A stretch of 64,000 bases of DNA from positions 4,236,121 to 4,300,120 of the forward strand of contig OZ022587.1 in the NCBI GenBank assembly GCA_963669155.1, given 5' to 3'. How positions within the stretch are numbered: the first letter of the stretch is position 1; each line of letters opens with the position of its first letter. The translations under genes and the position numbers were made by a program. Under the pieces are notes generated by a model, which made no database searches, was not told the DNA's origin, and was given only the letters and a program-made list of their open reading frames with translations. Shown here in pieces: positions 33,508 through 42,936 of this stretch. The stretch is from Arbacia lixula (lineage: Eukaryota > Echinodermata > Echinoidea > Arbacioida > Arbaciidae).

Positions 33508-33753
33508 CTCTCTGCTACCAGTGAGGGTCTCCCCCTTGGGAAGCTCCACCAGCTGGCTGAAGCGGCGGTCATAGATGCATTTGTGCAGCTGCTTGTCCAG
33601 GACGCGGAAGTCTTCGTAGGACCGCTTGAGGAGCCAGGCCTTGCCCTGGCCCTGCATCCTGAGGGTGAAGGGGCACTCCATCAGGTCTATGTCGCCCTGG
33701 GATTGGTCTAGGACTAGACTAGTTCGGTCCTCCCCTTCTTCGTGCATGGTGAT
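33508..33753 (-). CDS. ARHGAP32: Exon 6: core of the PX domain
   Basis: Encodes residues 145-226. The PX signature KRSYEDFRVLDKQLHKCIYD begins at about residue 187; the KRSYEDF part is the conserved phosphoinositide-binding strand-turn of PX domains, and YDRRFSQLVELP follows as in ARHGAP32. PX domains bind phosphatidylinositol phosphates on membranes, though in this family binding can be weak. Acceptor is CACACTCTAG and donor GAGAG|GTAGGAAC, phase 0 at both ends, so the exon could be skipped without a frameshift. Both edges of this exon recur as degenerate tandem copies in the introns on either side (32690-33400 and 33790-34370), some retaining splice-site dinucleotides. Confidence 0.96.
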
Positions 33754-33759
33754 CTAGAG

Positions 33760-34376
33760 TGTGAGAGAGATGAGAAGCACAATATATCATCAATGAGTCT
33801 AGTCTAGGACTAGGCTAGTCCAGTCCTCCCCTTCCTCATGCATCTAGGTTTGTGAGAGAGATGAGAAGTACAATATATCAGCATCGAGTCTGGTCTAAAT
33901 AGACTAATGATTATGGGTGTATTATATGTTCTTAAATCTGGTCTAGAAGACTAGTTATCTAGGGTGTGAGAGAGATGATAAGCACAGTATATCATCACTA
34001 AGTCTGGTCTAGGACTAGACTACTCCGGTCCTCCCATTCTCCATGCAAAGTGATCGAGAGTGTGAGAGAGATGAGAAGCATAAGATGTTATTATTGAGTC
34101 TGGTCTAGTAGACTAATGATCTGGGGTGTGAGAGAAGAGCAGCACAATATATCATCACTAAGTCTGGTCTAGTAGACTAGTTACCTAGGCTCTGAGAAAG
34201 ATGATGAGCACAATATATCATAATTGAATCTGGTCTGGTAGACTTATGATTAAAGGTGTGAGAGATTACATGCACAATGTATTAAGATTGATTCTGGTCT
34301 AATAGACGAGTGATCTAAGGTGTGAGAGAGATGATACACACAATATATCGTCATTGAGTCTGGTCGAGCCTACAAG
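33760..34376 (-). repeat. Tandem array of exon 6 acceptor-edge copies
   Basis: In gene orientation the closest copy (33797-33865) reads CTCACAAACCTAG then ATGCATGAGGAAGGGGAGGA, coding MHEEGEDWTSLVLD against the real MHEEGEDRTSLVLD. A second (34001-34080) keeps the exon-like part but not a clean acceptor. At least five further units (TCTGGTCTAGTAGACT...GTGTGAGAGAGATGA) have lost the exon-like middle. Period about 65-110 bp. Confidence 0.92.
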
Positions 34377-34521
34377 ATATATTGACTTATTCATGAACTC
34401 AATATTGTCAACATCACATCAACGTGATATTATCAGAAAATCCTGCAGCACTAAAAAAATTAATCATTAATCATCATCAGCAGTAATATCTACACAGCAC
34501 ATCCATGAGAAACACACAAAC

Positions 34522-34606
34522 CTGTATACTCCCCAGCTCCACATGGTCGTAATGAAAGTGAGCACAGTCATTGAGTTTAGGGAAAAGACTGGACCCATCA
34601 TGGCAT
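34522..34606 (-). CDS. ARHGAP32: Exon 5: start of PX domain
   Basis: The first base completes codon 116, followed by residues 117-144 with FPKLNDCAHFHYDHVELGSI. This matches the vertebrate ARHGAP32 block I recall as FPKMAECAHFHYENVEFGSI, which immediately precedes and begins the PX fold. Acceptor is CCTTCCTAG and donor TACAG|GTTTGTGTG. It joins exon 6 in phase 0. Confidence 0.93.
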
Positions 34607-35093
34607 CTAGGAAGGAATCAAAAGAGATCAGCCAATGGTTAACATCACCCATGATGCAGTACTTACTTTACAACCACACTACACTGAAAAAATACTAATC
34701 TAAGCCCACAAAACAGGAATCGTCATTTTCATCATCATAATCTGTATAGCACTTTTAATGCTTGTTTAATACCGTCTATAAGCTAAAAAGCCTTCTGGGT
34801 TGAAACACAAGAGGTTGGCTCACCCGTTTTCCAGTACAGGCTTTCTGGCGACTCCACCGTGTTTTCACCCTGCTCTTAATAGAGAAGTGAAGTGGGTTCT
34901 TTAACGTGCATAGAGTGTGCCTCTTCTATAAACCAGGGGCCATATTCATGAAATCTTACTAAGCCTAGTCATTTTAGTGAAAGGGCTTTCTGGTGTAATT
35001 TCAATTTGCAAAGAAATTTTAGGCATATATCCAGTAATAAGGATAGCATGCTCCATCCTGTAAATGAACGAAAAACAAGTCAGACAAAAATCT

Positions 35094-35150
35094 TGGAACC
35101 AGACGGGATTTGAACCTGCAGTCTACTGCTTACCGGGCAGACTCTTTCGG
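35094..35150 (-). pseudogene. tRNA 3'-part-like sequence, inverted partner
   Basis: Minus strand: CTGCCCGGTAAGCAG stem-loop, then GGTTCAAATCC and GTCTGGTTCCA. Mirrors 35185-35261; lacks an acceptor 5' strand. Confidence 0.45.
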
Positions 35151-35184
35151 GTATTTGTTTCCATGTTGTTGTGTCTTGACCCGT

Positions 35185-35261
35185 GAACTAGAAAAAGCTT
35201 GCGTGGTTAAGTCACTGCCCGGTAAGCAAGAGACTGCAGGTTCAAATCCTGTCTGGTTCCA
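35185..35261 (+). tRNA. tRNA-like sequence (pseudogene, loop CCGGTAA)
   Basis: 77 nt that fold partly like a tRNA. The 7-bp acceptor stem GAACTAG / CTGGTTC pairs throughout (with G-T), and there is a T arm GCAGG-TTCAAAT-CCTGT and an anticodon-type loop CCGGTAA, whose middle triplet GGT would be Thr. The D arm is displaced by about four bases and the anticodon stem is mispaired, so a functional tRNA is unlikely. It forms part of the right arm of the palindromic MITE; the left arm carries the inverted 3' two-thirds (35094-35150). Confidence 0.4.
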
Positions 35262-35667
35262 AGATTTTTGTCTGACTTGTTTTTTGTTCACTTACAGGAT
35301 GGAGCACGCTATCCTTATTACTGGATGTATGACTAAAATTTCTTTGCAAATTAAGTCTAGTCAGTTGCTAAAGTGCATTCAGCTACATGCATCTTTGGTA
35401 ACTACCTAGGCTAGTAAGGTTTCATGAATATGGCCCCAGAGCTCCAATTAGCGTCCTATCTGAGGGACAGAGTGTTTTCCCACAAAAAGGGGTGGAACGA
35501 AAACACAACAAAACTGGCTTTTTTGCAGGGATTTGTGTGGGACTCGAACCTATGGCGTTGCCATTGAAAGGGAACACCTATGACCTTGCCATTGAAAGAG
35601 AACGAGTCAAGCTGCTCTTCCTTTTAGGTGGGGTTTATCTAAGTGAATAGATAATGAAGTATCTTAC

Positions 35668-35753
35668 GAGGACATCTTCTTGATCCTCACGCTGGCCTGT
35701 CTTCTGAAGTTGAAGTCGCCATTGTCCTCCACAGCCAAGGGGGTCAACGGCAC
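35668..35753 (-). CDS. ARHGAP32: Exon 4: pre-PX linker
   Basis: Residues 88-115 plus two bases, starting VPLTPLAVEDNGDFNF and ending IKKMSS across the junction with exon 5. Acceptor is GTGGTTCCAG and donor TCCTC|GTAAGATA. The RRQASVRIKK stretch is a possible basic phosphosite region. Codon use is GC-richer than the flanking introns, as in the other exons of the gene. It sits 3' of nested SINE/MITE material (34725-35630), separated from it by about 40 bp. Confidence 0.85.
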
Positions 35754-36128
35754 CTGGAACCACGAAAGACAAGAAACAAGTCATCAACAGTAGTCTAAAG
35801 TCAAAGAAATATTACAAGAAAAATGAAGACCTTAGACAGCAGTGCTAAAGACTACAAGAGCTGTAACCATGGCAGCAGTAATCTGCCTTAGGAACAGGTT
35901 TTATCCCTGTTTGATAGCAGATCACAGGAAGTTAACTATCAGTGGACTGTGAAATGGCAAAGACCCTCTACACCATGTAGTCATCTCAAAATAAAAACAG
36001 TAAAACAATAACAAAAACAATAAAAACATCTCAAAATAAAAACAATAAAAAACAAATGAAAACAATAAAAACAATGAAATCAAATTCAGTCTGACCAGAT
36101 CGGATCAGATCAGATCCGTACCAGATCT

Positions 36129-36287
36129 GGGCCCCCTTACATAAAGGTTTGCAATCAATCGCAAAATGGCAATGGCCAATCAACAGCATTGTTACATGCG
36201 CTCTTTGTTCAAAAGACAGACCAGTAACCAATCAGAATTTATCTTTCAAATTTGCGATTGATCGCAAGCCTTTAGGTTACGGGGCCC
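36129..36287. mobile_element. MITE, GGGCCCCCTTACATAAAGG ends
   Basis: GGGCCCCCTTACATAAAGG and CCTTTAGGTTACGGGGCCC are inverted, continued by TTTGCAATCAATCGCAAA / TTTGCGATTGATCGCAAG. Flanked on both sides by GATCTG, a possible target duplication. Confidence 0.75.
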
Positions 36288-36759
36288 TGATCTGATCAGC
36301 CCTGGTAAGATGACTGATGGTTTTGTTATTACAGGTATAATTCTTAACCATAACTATCCCCTCTCTTGGGCGTAAAACTAAAAGGGTGATCCCCCTTTAC
36401 CTCATGAAATACACCTGTCATATTCATATTCCTTGTCTAATTCTGGACGAGAAGTGCATTCTTCCTATACCCACAACCCTGCAACAACTACAGTAGTACT
36501 GACCTGTTAAATACAGAATAGGCTATTCATCTCACATAAACACAAATTCCTTGGCAGGTCAAATGAAATAAGACAGCCGGAATAATTAATTTCATACAAT
36601 TTCCTTCAAACAGCTTTATAAATCGTCAGGGCAACATGCCTCAGCCTTCAATTCTGAAAGAAAAGGGGGTAACTTGATCACGATATGTGGCACGTTGGAA
36701 AGCCTGACCTTTCCGTCGCACCACCATGCCAAATAAGATTTCCTGATGAACAAGAATAA

Positions 36760-37430
36760 CATGGCAACTACTCCTGAATTCCTTTCAATTGAGGCCTAAA
36801 TGGGGCCCTATTCACACGCAGCTATGGCAGTGTTCATACTACAGCAACTAACCCTGCGTCCACACACATGCACACACACGCGTCCACGCACAATTCATTG
36901 TGTAGCTATAACGAAGCAGTACTGCTGTGTATGATATATATTCTTCATATTATCTTAGCCCTTCCTACAACTGGACTGAAGTCATCATGAACATTGAACT
37001 ACTCCTGAATTATTTTCAATTGAGGCCTAAATGGGGCCCTATTCACACGTAGCAATGGCAGTGTTCATACTACAGCAACTAGCCCTGCGTCCACACATGC
37101 ATAATTCATTGTATAGCTACTTTTTACCAAAGCAGTACTGCTATGTATAATATATATTCTTAATATTATCTTAGCACTTCCTGCAACTGGACTGAAGTCA
37201 TCATGAATTATTGAACTATTCCTGAATTATTTTCAATTGAGGCCTAAATGGAGGCCTGTTCACATGTACAGTGTAGCTAGAGGCTGTACAGCACTGTTCA
37301 TACTGTTCTTGTAAGCCTAATGCCAAGGGAGTTGTGTACAGTGAGTCTCCGCAAAAAGAAAACAGGAATGAAAGATTATTTGAACATTACCATAGCCCCT
37401 CTCAAAACTAGACTGAGGTTATTATGATGA
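36760..37430. repeat. Tandem array, 217-231-bp units
   Basis: Three copies starting at CTCCTGAATTNNTTTCAATT (36771, 37002, 37218), each with GAGGCCTAAATGGGGCCCTA, CAGTGTTCATACTACAGC and GCAACTGGACTGAAGTCATC. Confidence 0.88.
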
Positions 37431-37439
37431 TATGGCCTT

Positions 37440-38423
37440 ATGAATATTTGCAATCAAGACTTTGATTCAAGTGTTGAATTCCAGACCTGGAACTCCATCA
37501 AACCTTCACTAATGTGTTGCTTTACTTATTCTGCTAACATTAAAACCAATCAAACTTCAGGGTGGTCTCTCCCTTTTACAGCATCATGAGCCAGTGGTTA
37601 AAAGTGGAGGACTTGCCCAGACTGTGCTCTGTATCGACTTGAGACTCAGCTAAACTGCGGAATAGTCAGAGTTCTCTTGTACTGTACACTACAGTACGAA
37701 CTACCACAACTACAACTACGCACAGGAAATGCCTTAAGTTGTGACAGCTCTTTGAAGCCACCATAGCCTCCCCTCCCTACCCCCTCCTCAAAATAAAAAT
37801 CCTTTTCAATGCAACTGGGGAGGGGGGTTATGGGATGAGGGGGAGGGGGGGGGGGGAATCATCAATACTGCTCCTCTATTTATAGGCTATGTGAGTAATG
37901 AGTATTATGTCTGTGGTCTCCAAAAAAACATGGAGTGCTTGAATTCCGCAGCCGACTTGCTCGCAGGCAAGCAGTCATGTTTGTGAGAATGTTAATCCTC
38001 CCGTCTCACAAACATTGTACAGTCATGTACACACCTCTAGTCAAAGGGAAGCACATACCTTCCTCGGCTAGACAGAAGTTCAATATGTACATGTGTGTGC
38101 TTCTACTATATGATATAATATTGTAAAGCATGAAGAGATGATACGGTTTAATATCAAGTGCTATATAAAATTTGTGTATCATTATTAGTTACTACTAATT
38201 ATTATGTAGAGGTGATGTTCTGTTTGAACTTTGGAAAATATTATACGAGATGATTTACTGTTTCTTTCAAATAAAACTCGGTTTGTGGATGCTTGCTCAT
38301 GGTATGATGTGATCAATACTAAATCACTCAGAATTTTTCTCTTAGCCAGTATTACTCTCTACATAAAGATCAGACATTGTGAATGTACTGTGTAATGTAT
38401 TTATGATCTTGTTTAATCATTTT
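37440..38423. other. Intronic stretch, G run only
   Basis: A G run interrupted once at 37836-37857; no gene or recognised element. Confidence 0.45.
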
Positions 38424-38636
38424 AAGGGGAAGTCCACCCCGAAGTAAAATTGGTTTCAATTACAGCAGGAAAATAAATCATGACACATATGGTATAACCC
38501 AAGGATCATTTGTACCAAGTTTGATCACAATTGATGCAGAAATAAAGAAATGAGAGCAAGTTTTGTAACAGACCAACAGACTAACAGGAAAAGTGATCAC
38601 TAGGTCTCTACCGAACTTCGTTCAGGCGAGACAAAA
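38424..38636. repeat. Two joined MITE halves
   Basis: 38424-38470 (TTAAGGGGAAGTCCACCCC) is one end of the 16955-17419 family. 38480-38636 is the right half of the 17763-18226 family ending TTCAGGCGAGAC. Confidence 0.6.
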
Positions 38637-39059
38637 ATTATTCCTTAGCAATGTAGAAATATATTTAGGATCTCAAACTTGTATTGTATGTTCATTTTAT
38701 ATATCTTTGATATAAGAGATTTAAATTTTTGCCCAGTGGTACCCTTTGAGTATGACCCTTGCTGTAGTTTCATCAAAGGGGTAATATCCAGGATCACATT
38801 ATATGCCTACAGCTATTTCTTCTTGAAATCAATACTTACAAAGGCTCATTAGCCCTAACTGAATCTCCTGGCTGACGTTCAAAAGTCTTACTGTTCACAA
38901 TCCTATGTATGTCTCTAATCTACAGGGGCCCCTACTGCATAACAATACATTGGCACACTTCCCACAATCAACATAACATTTAACCTTAAATGTTTACATG
39001 AATTTGTTTTATCCTGTGCAAAAGACGCAAGAAGCAAGGTAGAAAACAAAGAACTGGAA

Positions 39060-39167
39060 CCTGTCTTATAAAGAATTGTCATTGATCGCACAATGACTTG
39101 CGATTGATTGATCAATTGTAACTCTGAACATTAGAGATAGGAAATTTGTTCTTGTGATCGATTTGAA
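39060..39167. repeat. Left half of interspersed repeat split by LINE
   Basis: CTTATAAAGAATTGTCATTG and TTAGAGATAGGAAATTTG match 44430-44510; the repeat resumes after the LINE at 40999-41090 (ATCACAACTATTTATAAGAT, GGTAACTGCTGGTAATA). Confidence 0.6.
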
Positions 39168-40998
39168 TTAATAATAATAATAATAATAATAAATGTTTCT
39201 TATATAGCGCATTTCAAAACCGATGGAATTCTCAATGCGCTTTACATGGAGGGACTTAGATTTACATTTTACATCTACTTGTTTATCTACATACCATGTA
39301 CATCATACAATACAATTTGATTGAACAGAGATCAAGGTACATCTCAAATTACAGAAATAAATGATTAATTAACATTTGCATCTTAAATTACAGAAATAAC
39401 CGACTAATTAACATTTGCATGATTGACTAATCAAGATACAGAAAAGAAAAGAAGATTATGAAAAATGCAGCTGCAGGCTTGACACAATTCATAATCACAC
39501 ATACATGTATGCCTCTTTGAATAGATGGGTTTTAAGTTGTTTCTTAAAGATATTGGGGTTACATTGTGAGCGAATTTCATACGGGAGCAAGTTCCAGAGA
39601 GTTGGGCCGATAAAAGAGAATGAGCGTTCACCATAATGTTTAGTTTTTTGAGGTGGTACATGAAGAAGCTGCTGATTGGATGATCGAAGGGATCTTGCTG
39701 GGGTATGGATAGACAATAGATCAGACAGATAGCTCGGTGCAAGACCATGGAGAGCGTTGAAGACATGAATGAGAATTTTGAAACGGATGCGAAATTTGAC
39801 TGGAAGCCAGTGAAGGTCTTGAAGAATTGGTGTGATGTGTTCTTTTCTAGAGGATTTGGAGACAAGTCTTGCTGCTGAGTTTTGTATTCTTTGCAGCTTT
39901 GTTACTTGTCTTTCCGGAAGGCCTACTAAAAGACTGTTACAATTATCAAGTAGAGACGAGACAAAGGCATGGACAAGAACTTCAGTGCTGGACTTATCAA
40001 GGTACGGACGAATACTACCAAGTTTCCTAAGTGCTAGGGAGGCATTCCGACAAAGTTTATTAACATGAGTTTGCATATTCAAATGCTTGTCTAGAACAAC
40101 ACCAAGATCTCGCACTGAGTTGGAAGGGGGGACCTGATCATTGCCTGATGTAATTGGGGGGAATTCCTGATAGTGTCTAAACTTTGATGACAGATGAAGA
40201 ACCTCCATCTTGTTGTCGTTGAGCACAAGATAGTTGTTCACCATCCAGTTCCGAACTTCCCGTAGACAGCGTTCTAACCGCTCGATTACGATTTCTCTGC
40301 TCGAGTTGATGGACACATACAATTGCGTATCGTCGGCATACAACATTGTTGAGAAACCATGTGAGTTGATTATATCTTGTATAGGGGATGTGTAAACAAT
40401 GAAGAGGACTGGGCCTAATACCGACCCTTGAGGGACACCCCATTGGAGTGAAGAGGGCTCTGATGAGGCTCCCATGACGTTGACCACTTGCACCCTCTCT
40501 GAAAGATACGAGGAAATCCACTGAAGAGCTACCCCTGTCACTCCAAACCGTTCCGTTAATCGCGAGAGAAGCAAACGGTGTTCTACGGTGTCGAAAGCAG
40601 CAGTTAGGTCCAGTAAGATCAGCACGGCTTCATTACCACTGTCGAGCGTTATCAGGAGATCATTGAATACCCTCAGAAGAGCTGTCTCGACGCCATGATG
40701 CTGCCTGTAGGCTGACTGCCTGGATGGCAAGAGTTGGTTTTCTGAGAAGTATGTCATCAACTGCTGACAAATGACACGCTCTGTGACTTTTGCGAGAAAT
40801 GGTAGATTTGAAATTGGACGGAAGTTCTTTAGGTTGTCAGGATCAAGACTGGGCTTTTTTAGTATAGGAGTTACTAATGCTGACTTCAGTGAGGCAGGCA
40901 GAGTGCCCAGCTCAAGAGACTGGTTCACAATGTCGGTGATGGCAGGAAGGAGAGTGTCCATACATTTACTGAAGACAGCAGCCGGGATGGGATCTACT
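39168..40998 (-). mobile_element. L2/CR1-type LINE, 5'-truncated
   Basis: The 3' end carries the L2 hallmark in minus orientation: GTAAAGCGCATTGAGAATTC, GCGCTATATAAG and a short-repeat tail (ATT)n at 39191-39168. The 5' end stops abruptly at 40998, inside the RT N-terminal region (DPIPAAVFSKCMD), so endonuclease, ORF1 and promoter are missing, as is usual for target-primed insertions. The RT frame shows no stop, which argues for a recent insertion. It sits in intron 3 in the same orientation as the host gene and splits an older repeat. Confidence 0.93.
39495..40961 (-). CDS. LINE reverse transcriptase (L2/CR1 clade), 5' incomplete
   Basis: 488 codons from the first Met, with the frame open to the truncation at 40998. 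Motifs in order: NLKNFRPISNLPFLAKVTE, then LLDLTAAFDTVEH (first catalytic Asp), GVPQGSVLGPVLF, YADDTQLY (the catalytic YADD), and RDLGVVLD. The C-terminal block HITPILQDLHWLPVKFRI, GLAPSYLSDLL and YGERSFSFIGPTLWNLLP is characteristic of L2/CR1-like LINEs. It would copy LINE RNA at a nicked target, but here lacks its endonuclease and N-terminus, so it is not autonomous. No relation to the host gene function. Confidence 0.93.
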   Translation of the reverse strand: MDTLLPAITDIVNQSLELGTLPASLKSALVTPILKKPSLDPDNLKNFRPISNLPFLAKVTERVICQQLMTYFSENQLLPSRQSAYRQHHGVETALLRVFNDLLITLDSGNEAVLILLDLTAAFDTVEHRLLLSRLTERFGVTGVALQWISSYLSERVQVVNVMGASSEPSSLQWGVPQGSVLGPVLFIVYTSPIQDIINSHGFSTMLYADDTQLYVSINSSREIVIERLERCLREVRNWMVNNYLVLNDNKMEVLHLSSKFRHYQEFPPITSGNDQVPPSNSVRDLGVVLDKHLNMQTHVNKLCRNASLALRKLGSIRPYLDKSSTEVLVHAFVSSLLDNCNSLLVGLPERQVTKLQRIQNSAARLVSKSSRKEHITPILQDLHWLPVKFRIRFKILIHVFNALHGLAPSYLSDLLSIHTPARSLRSSNQQLLHVPPQKTKHYGERSFSFIGPTLWNLLPYEIRSQCNPNIFKKQLKTHLFKEAYMYV

Positions 40999-41090
40999 AA
41001 TCACAACTATTTATAAGATGGGGTAACTGCTGGTAATAACCAACACAAATTTCTGATATCTAAAACAAAACCAAAAGCAGAAAAATGCAT
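40999..41090. repeat. Right half of interspersed repeat split by LINE
   Basis: ATCACAACTATTTATAAGAT and GGTAACTGCTGGTAATAACC align with 44495-44590. Confidence 0.6.
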
Positions 41091-41153
41091 TAGATCAATT
41101 GCAAATCTTTAAGACAGGTTCCTGGATTCCCAAACATATTGTAACTCATTTAC

Positions 41154-41256
41154 CTTTTTATAGATCTGGCTGCCCCCTGAATCAGACCTCACAGATGATC
41201 CAGACAATCGCTCTGCTGATCTGTCCGTCTCGGAATATTTGCGAAGCCGTTTCCCT
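41154..41256 (-). CDS. ARHGAP32: Exon 3: basic/serine-rich linker before PX
   Basis: This exon encodes residues 54-87, beginning GKRLRKYSETDRSAERLSGS and ending in QIYKK. Acceptor is TTTCAACAG and donor AAAAG|GTAAAT. The sequence is rich in Arg, Ser and Asp and is probably disordered, with several Ser/Thr residues in basic surroundings that would suit phosphorylation. No domain is recognised. It lies about 150 bp from the 5' end of the truncated LINE (40998), separated from it by half of an interspersed repeat. The phase-0 end joins exon 4. Confidence 0.8.
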
Positions 41257-42909
41257 CTGTTGAAACACACACATATCACAGACGTGAAAGAATTACACTG
41301 TTGCTCAGGGCCAAACAAATTAACAAAAGAGCTCTTTTCAAACATGTCTTTTTATCTGGAAAGGAACGAAGTATAGTTCAAGCAGTTTGTTTCATCATGT
41401 CAGGCTTCACATGACCCCCAGTCCCTCCCCATAAAAGAAATAGATATCACATATACTTGCTTTCATTATCAATGTTTTGGATATTTCTGTCAGTCTGCAA
41501 AGGGTGCCTCCTACATATAACTTCTCAAGCCTTGTGCTTTTCTCTAGAGGAAACCCTCATAATTTGATTTGATTTCAATATGAATGTTGTTTATTTCTGT
41601 TTTTACACTTGAACTAAAACTTGAACTAGTTCTCCGGAATTACTGTAACCCCATGATGAATGGGGGGTACTGATTAACATTAATAAATATGGAAATTCCT
41701 CTACTAATACTTGTAATGTGAGTCTTCCATCAGTTGAATCAATAACAAAATCAGCTAATATCATGCAGAAATTGTTTTAATTAATGTGTCTTTGGATCAT
41801 TTAATTTCGACATGTTTTTTTCATTTTCAGACAATTCCCTGACATGATCATAGTCAATAGACGTAGCACTGACAGAAACTCTATTTCTGGTCCAAACTAG
41901 GACTGCCTGACATATAAAACTAATCCCGTTTCAAACCTTGAACTAGAATCAAAGGCTCAGAATGAGGTTAAATTTAGTTTGCAGCGAGAGCCATGGGTAT
42001 TTGCGTTAATTCCTGAACACATTACATGAGATTGCCTGTAATGTAACAAGCAATGCTGTCAGTAAAAAGACCCCTATCAAGGCACAATGCAGCAACATGT
42101 GTGCTGATTCCAGAAATTATCACTTCCTGTTATTGTGACAACTGTGAATTTTTAGCAGAAATCAATATTTACGATTGGTACAGATTGGTACTTCATAAAA
42201 ATGAGGGCTCCACATGACACATTCAATCAATCCTGCACTAAATTAGTCGCACTTCCGTTTTAACGGCTAGGACGTCAATCTATAGCTTGTACACTGTTCT
42301 GATGCATCATGAACGATGTAAACACAATAGGGGAAATCACACAAACCAAAATTAGTGAGATTTAAACATCAATGTTTAGACCTTGGCAGAAATCTCACCA
42401 AATTTTTGTGTGTCACTGAAAAGTTTCTCACTAATAGTGCGATTCTTTTGTGAAGAGCCGCAATTTTTAAAGGAATGCGGGCATAACGATCGCAGTGCTT
42501 TATAGCTAGTGTGAATGCGTACATATTTTCGTGTTTTAAATTGCACGTAAGTTGCTCAGAGCGTGCTTGCAAGTGAGATTTTTACAAGCAGAGTAGTCTC
42601 ATTGCAAAATTACAAAAAGAATTCCTGCCCCAACTTTGGAATATATACCCCAGAGGAAAGTTGCTTGCTATTGAAACAAAGATATCTTACTTCTGCTTGC
42701 TGTCAGGCACTAGTCAACATCTCCCTTGTTAAAAGTTTGTGTTTTTGACAGAATCACTGTTCAAACTTGTAGATTTGACAAACCTTGTAGGCAAACTTCA
42801 TCAACATTATGCAAACTCAAGAATGTTTGATGGTCTTACGTATTACTTCAATACTACACAGAATGCTGAATTATGAAATTTAGAACAAAATAAGACGTGA
42901 CTAACATAC
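41257..42909. other. Intron 2 without recognised feature
   Basis: AT-rich intron between exons 3 and 2; no repeat family or extra exon recognised. Confidence 0.5.
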
Positions 42910-42936
42910 CTTAAGGCAGCCAGCGATGCGACAGAA
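42910..42936 (-). CDS. ARHGAP32: Exon 2: 27-nt microexon
   Basis: Acceptor TTTATCACTAG and donor TTAAG|GTATG bound 27 nt that complete codon 44 and encode SVASLAAL, ending two bases into codon 53. Start and end phases match exon 1 (ends +2) and exon 3 (starts with the third codon base), and 27 nt is frame-neutral, so it could be skipped or included. The small size is typical of regulated microexons, but no neural UGC-type enhancer was identified with confidence. The basic-serine peptide continues naturally into GKRLRKYSETD of exon 3. Confidence 0.55.

Larger units (their letters stand above)
34930..35437. mobile_element. ~500-bp palindromic MITE carrying tRNA-like arms
   Basis: Ends GGGGCCATATTCATGAAATC and GGTTTCATGAATATGGCCCC are inverted, and pairing continues through AATTTCTTTGCAAA-like, GGATAGCNTGCTCCATCCTG, ACAAGTCAGACAAAAATCTT and TGGAACCAGACGGGATTTGA to an unpaired centre of about 60 bp. 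Both arms contain tRNA 3'-half sequence (B box GGTTCAAATCC). Inserted in the SINE. Confidence 0.8.
34725..35630 (-). mobile_element. tRNA-derived SINE remnant, split by a palindromic MITE
   Basis: On the minus strand a B-box-like GGTTCGAGTCC (35550-35540) is followed by a body with CTCAGATAGGACGC, then (beyond the inserted MITE) AGAGGCACACTCTATGCACG, TTAAAGAACCCACTTC and a TATACAGATTATGATGA tail. The order resembles invertebrate SINEs with a GGGATTCGAACC head and a CCCATCCGAGGGACGGAG-type core. A 25-28-bp head segment (ATGNCNTTGCCATTGAAAG) is duplicated at 35553-35612. Confidence 0.55.

Noticed and set aside
35185-35261. Functional tRNA-Thr gene
   Set aside because: Displaced D arm, mispaired anticodon stem and mirrored copy inside a palindromic MITE; more likely a captured relic.
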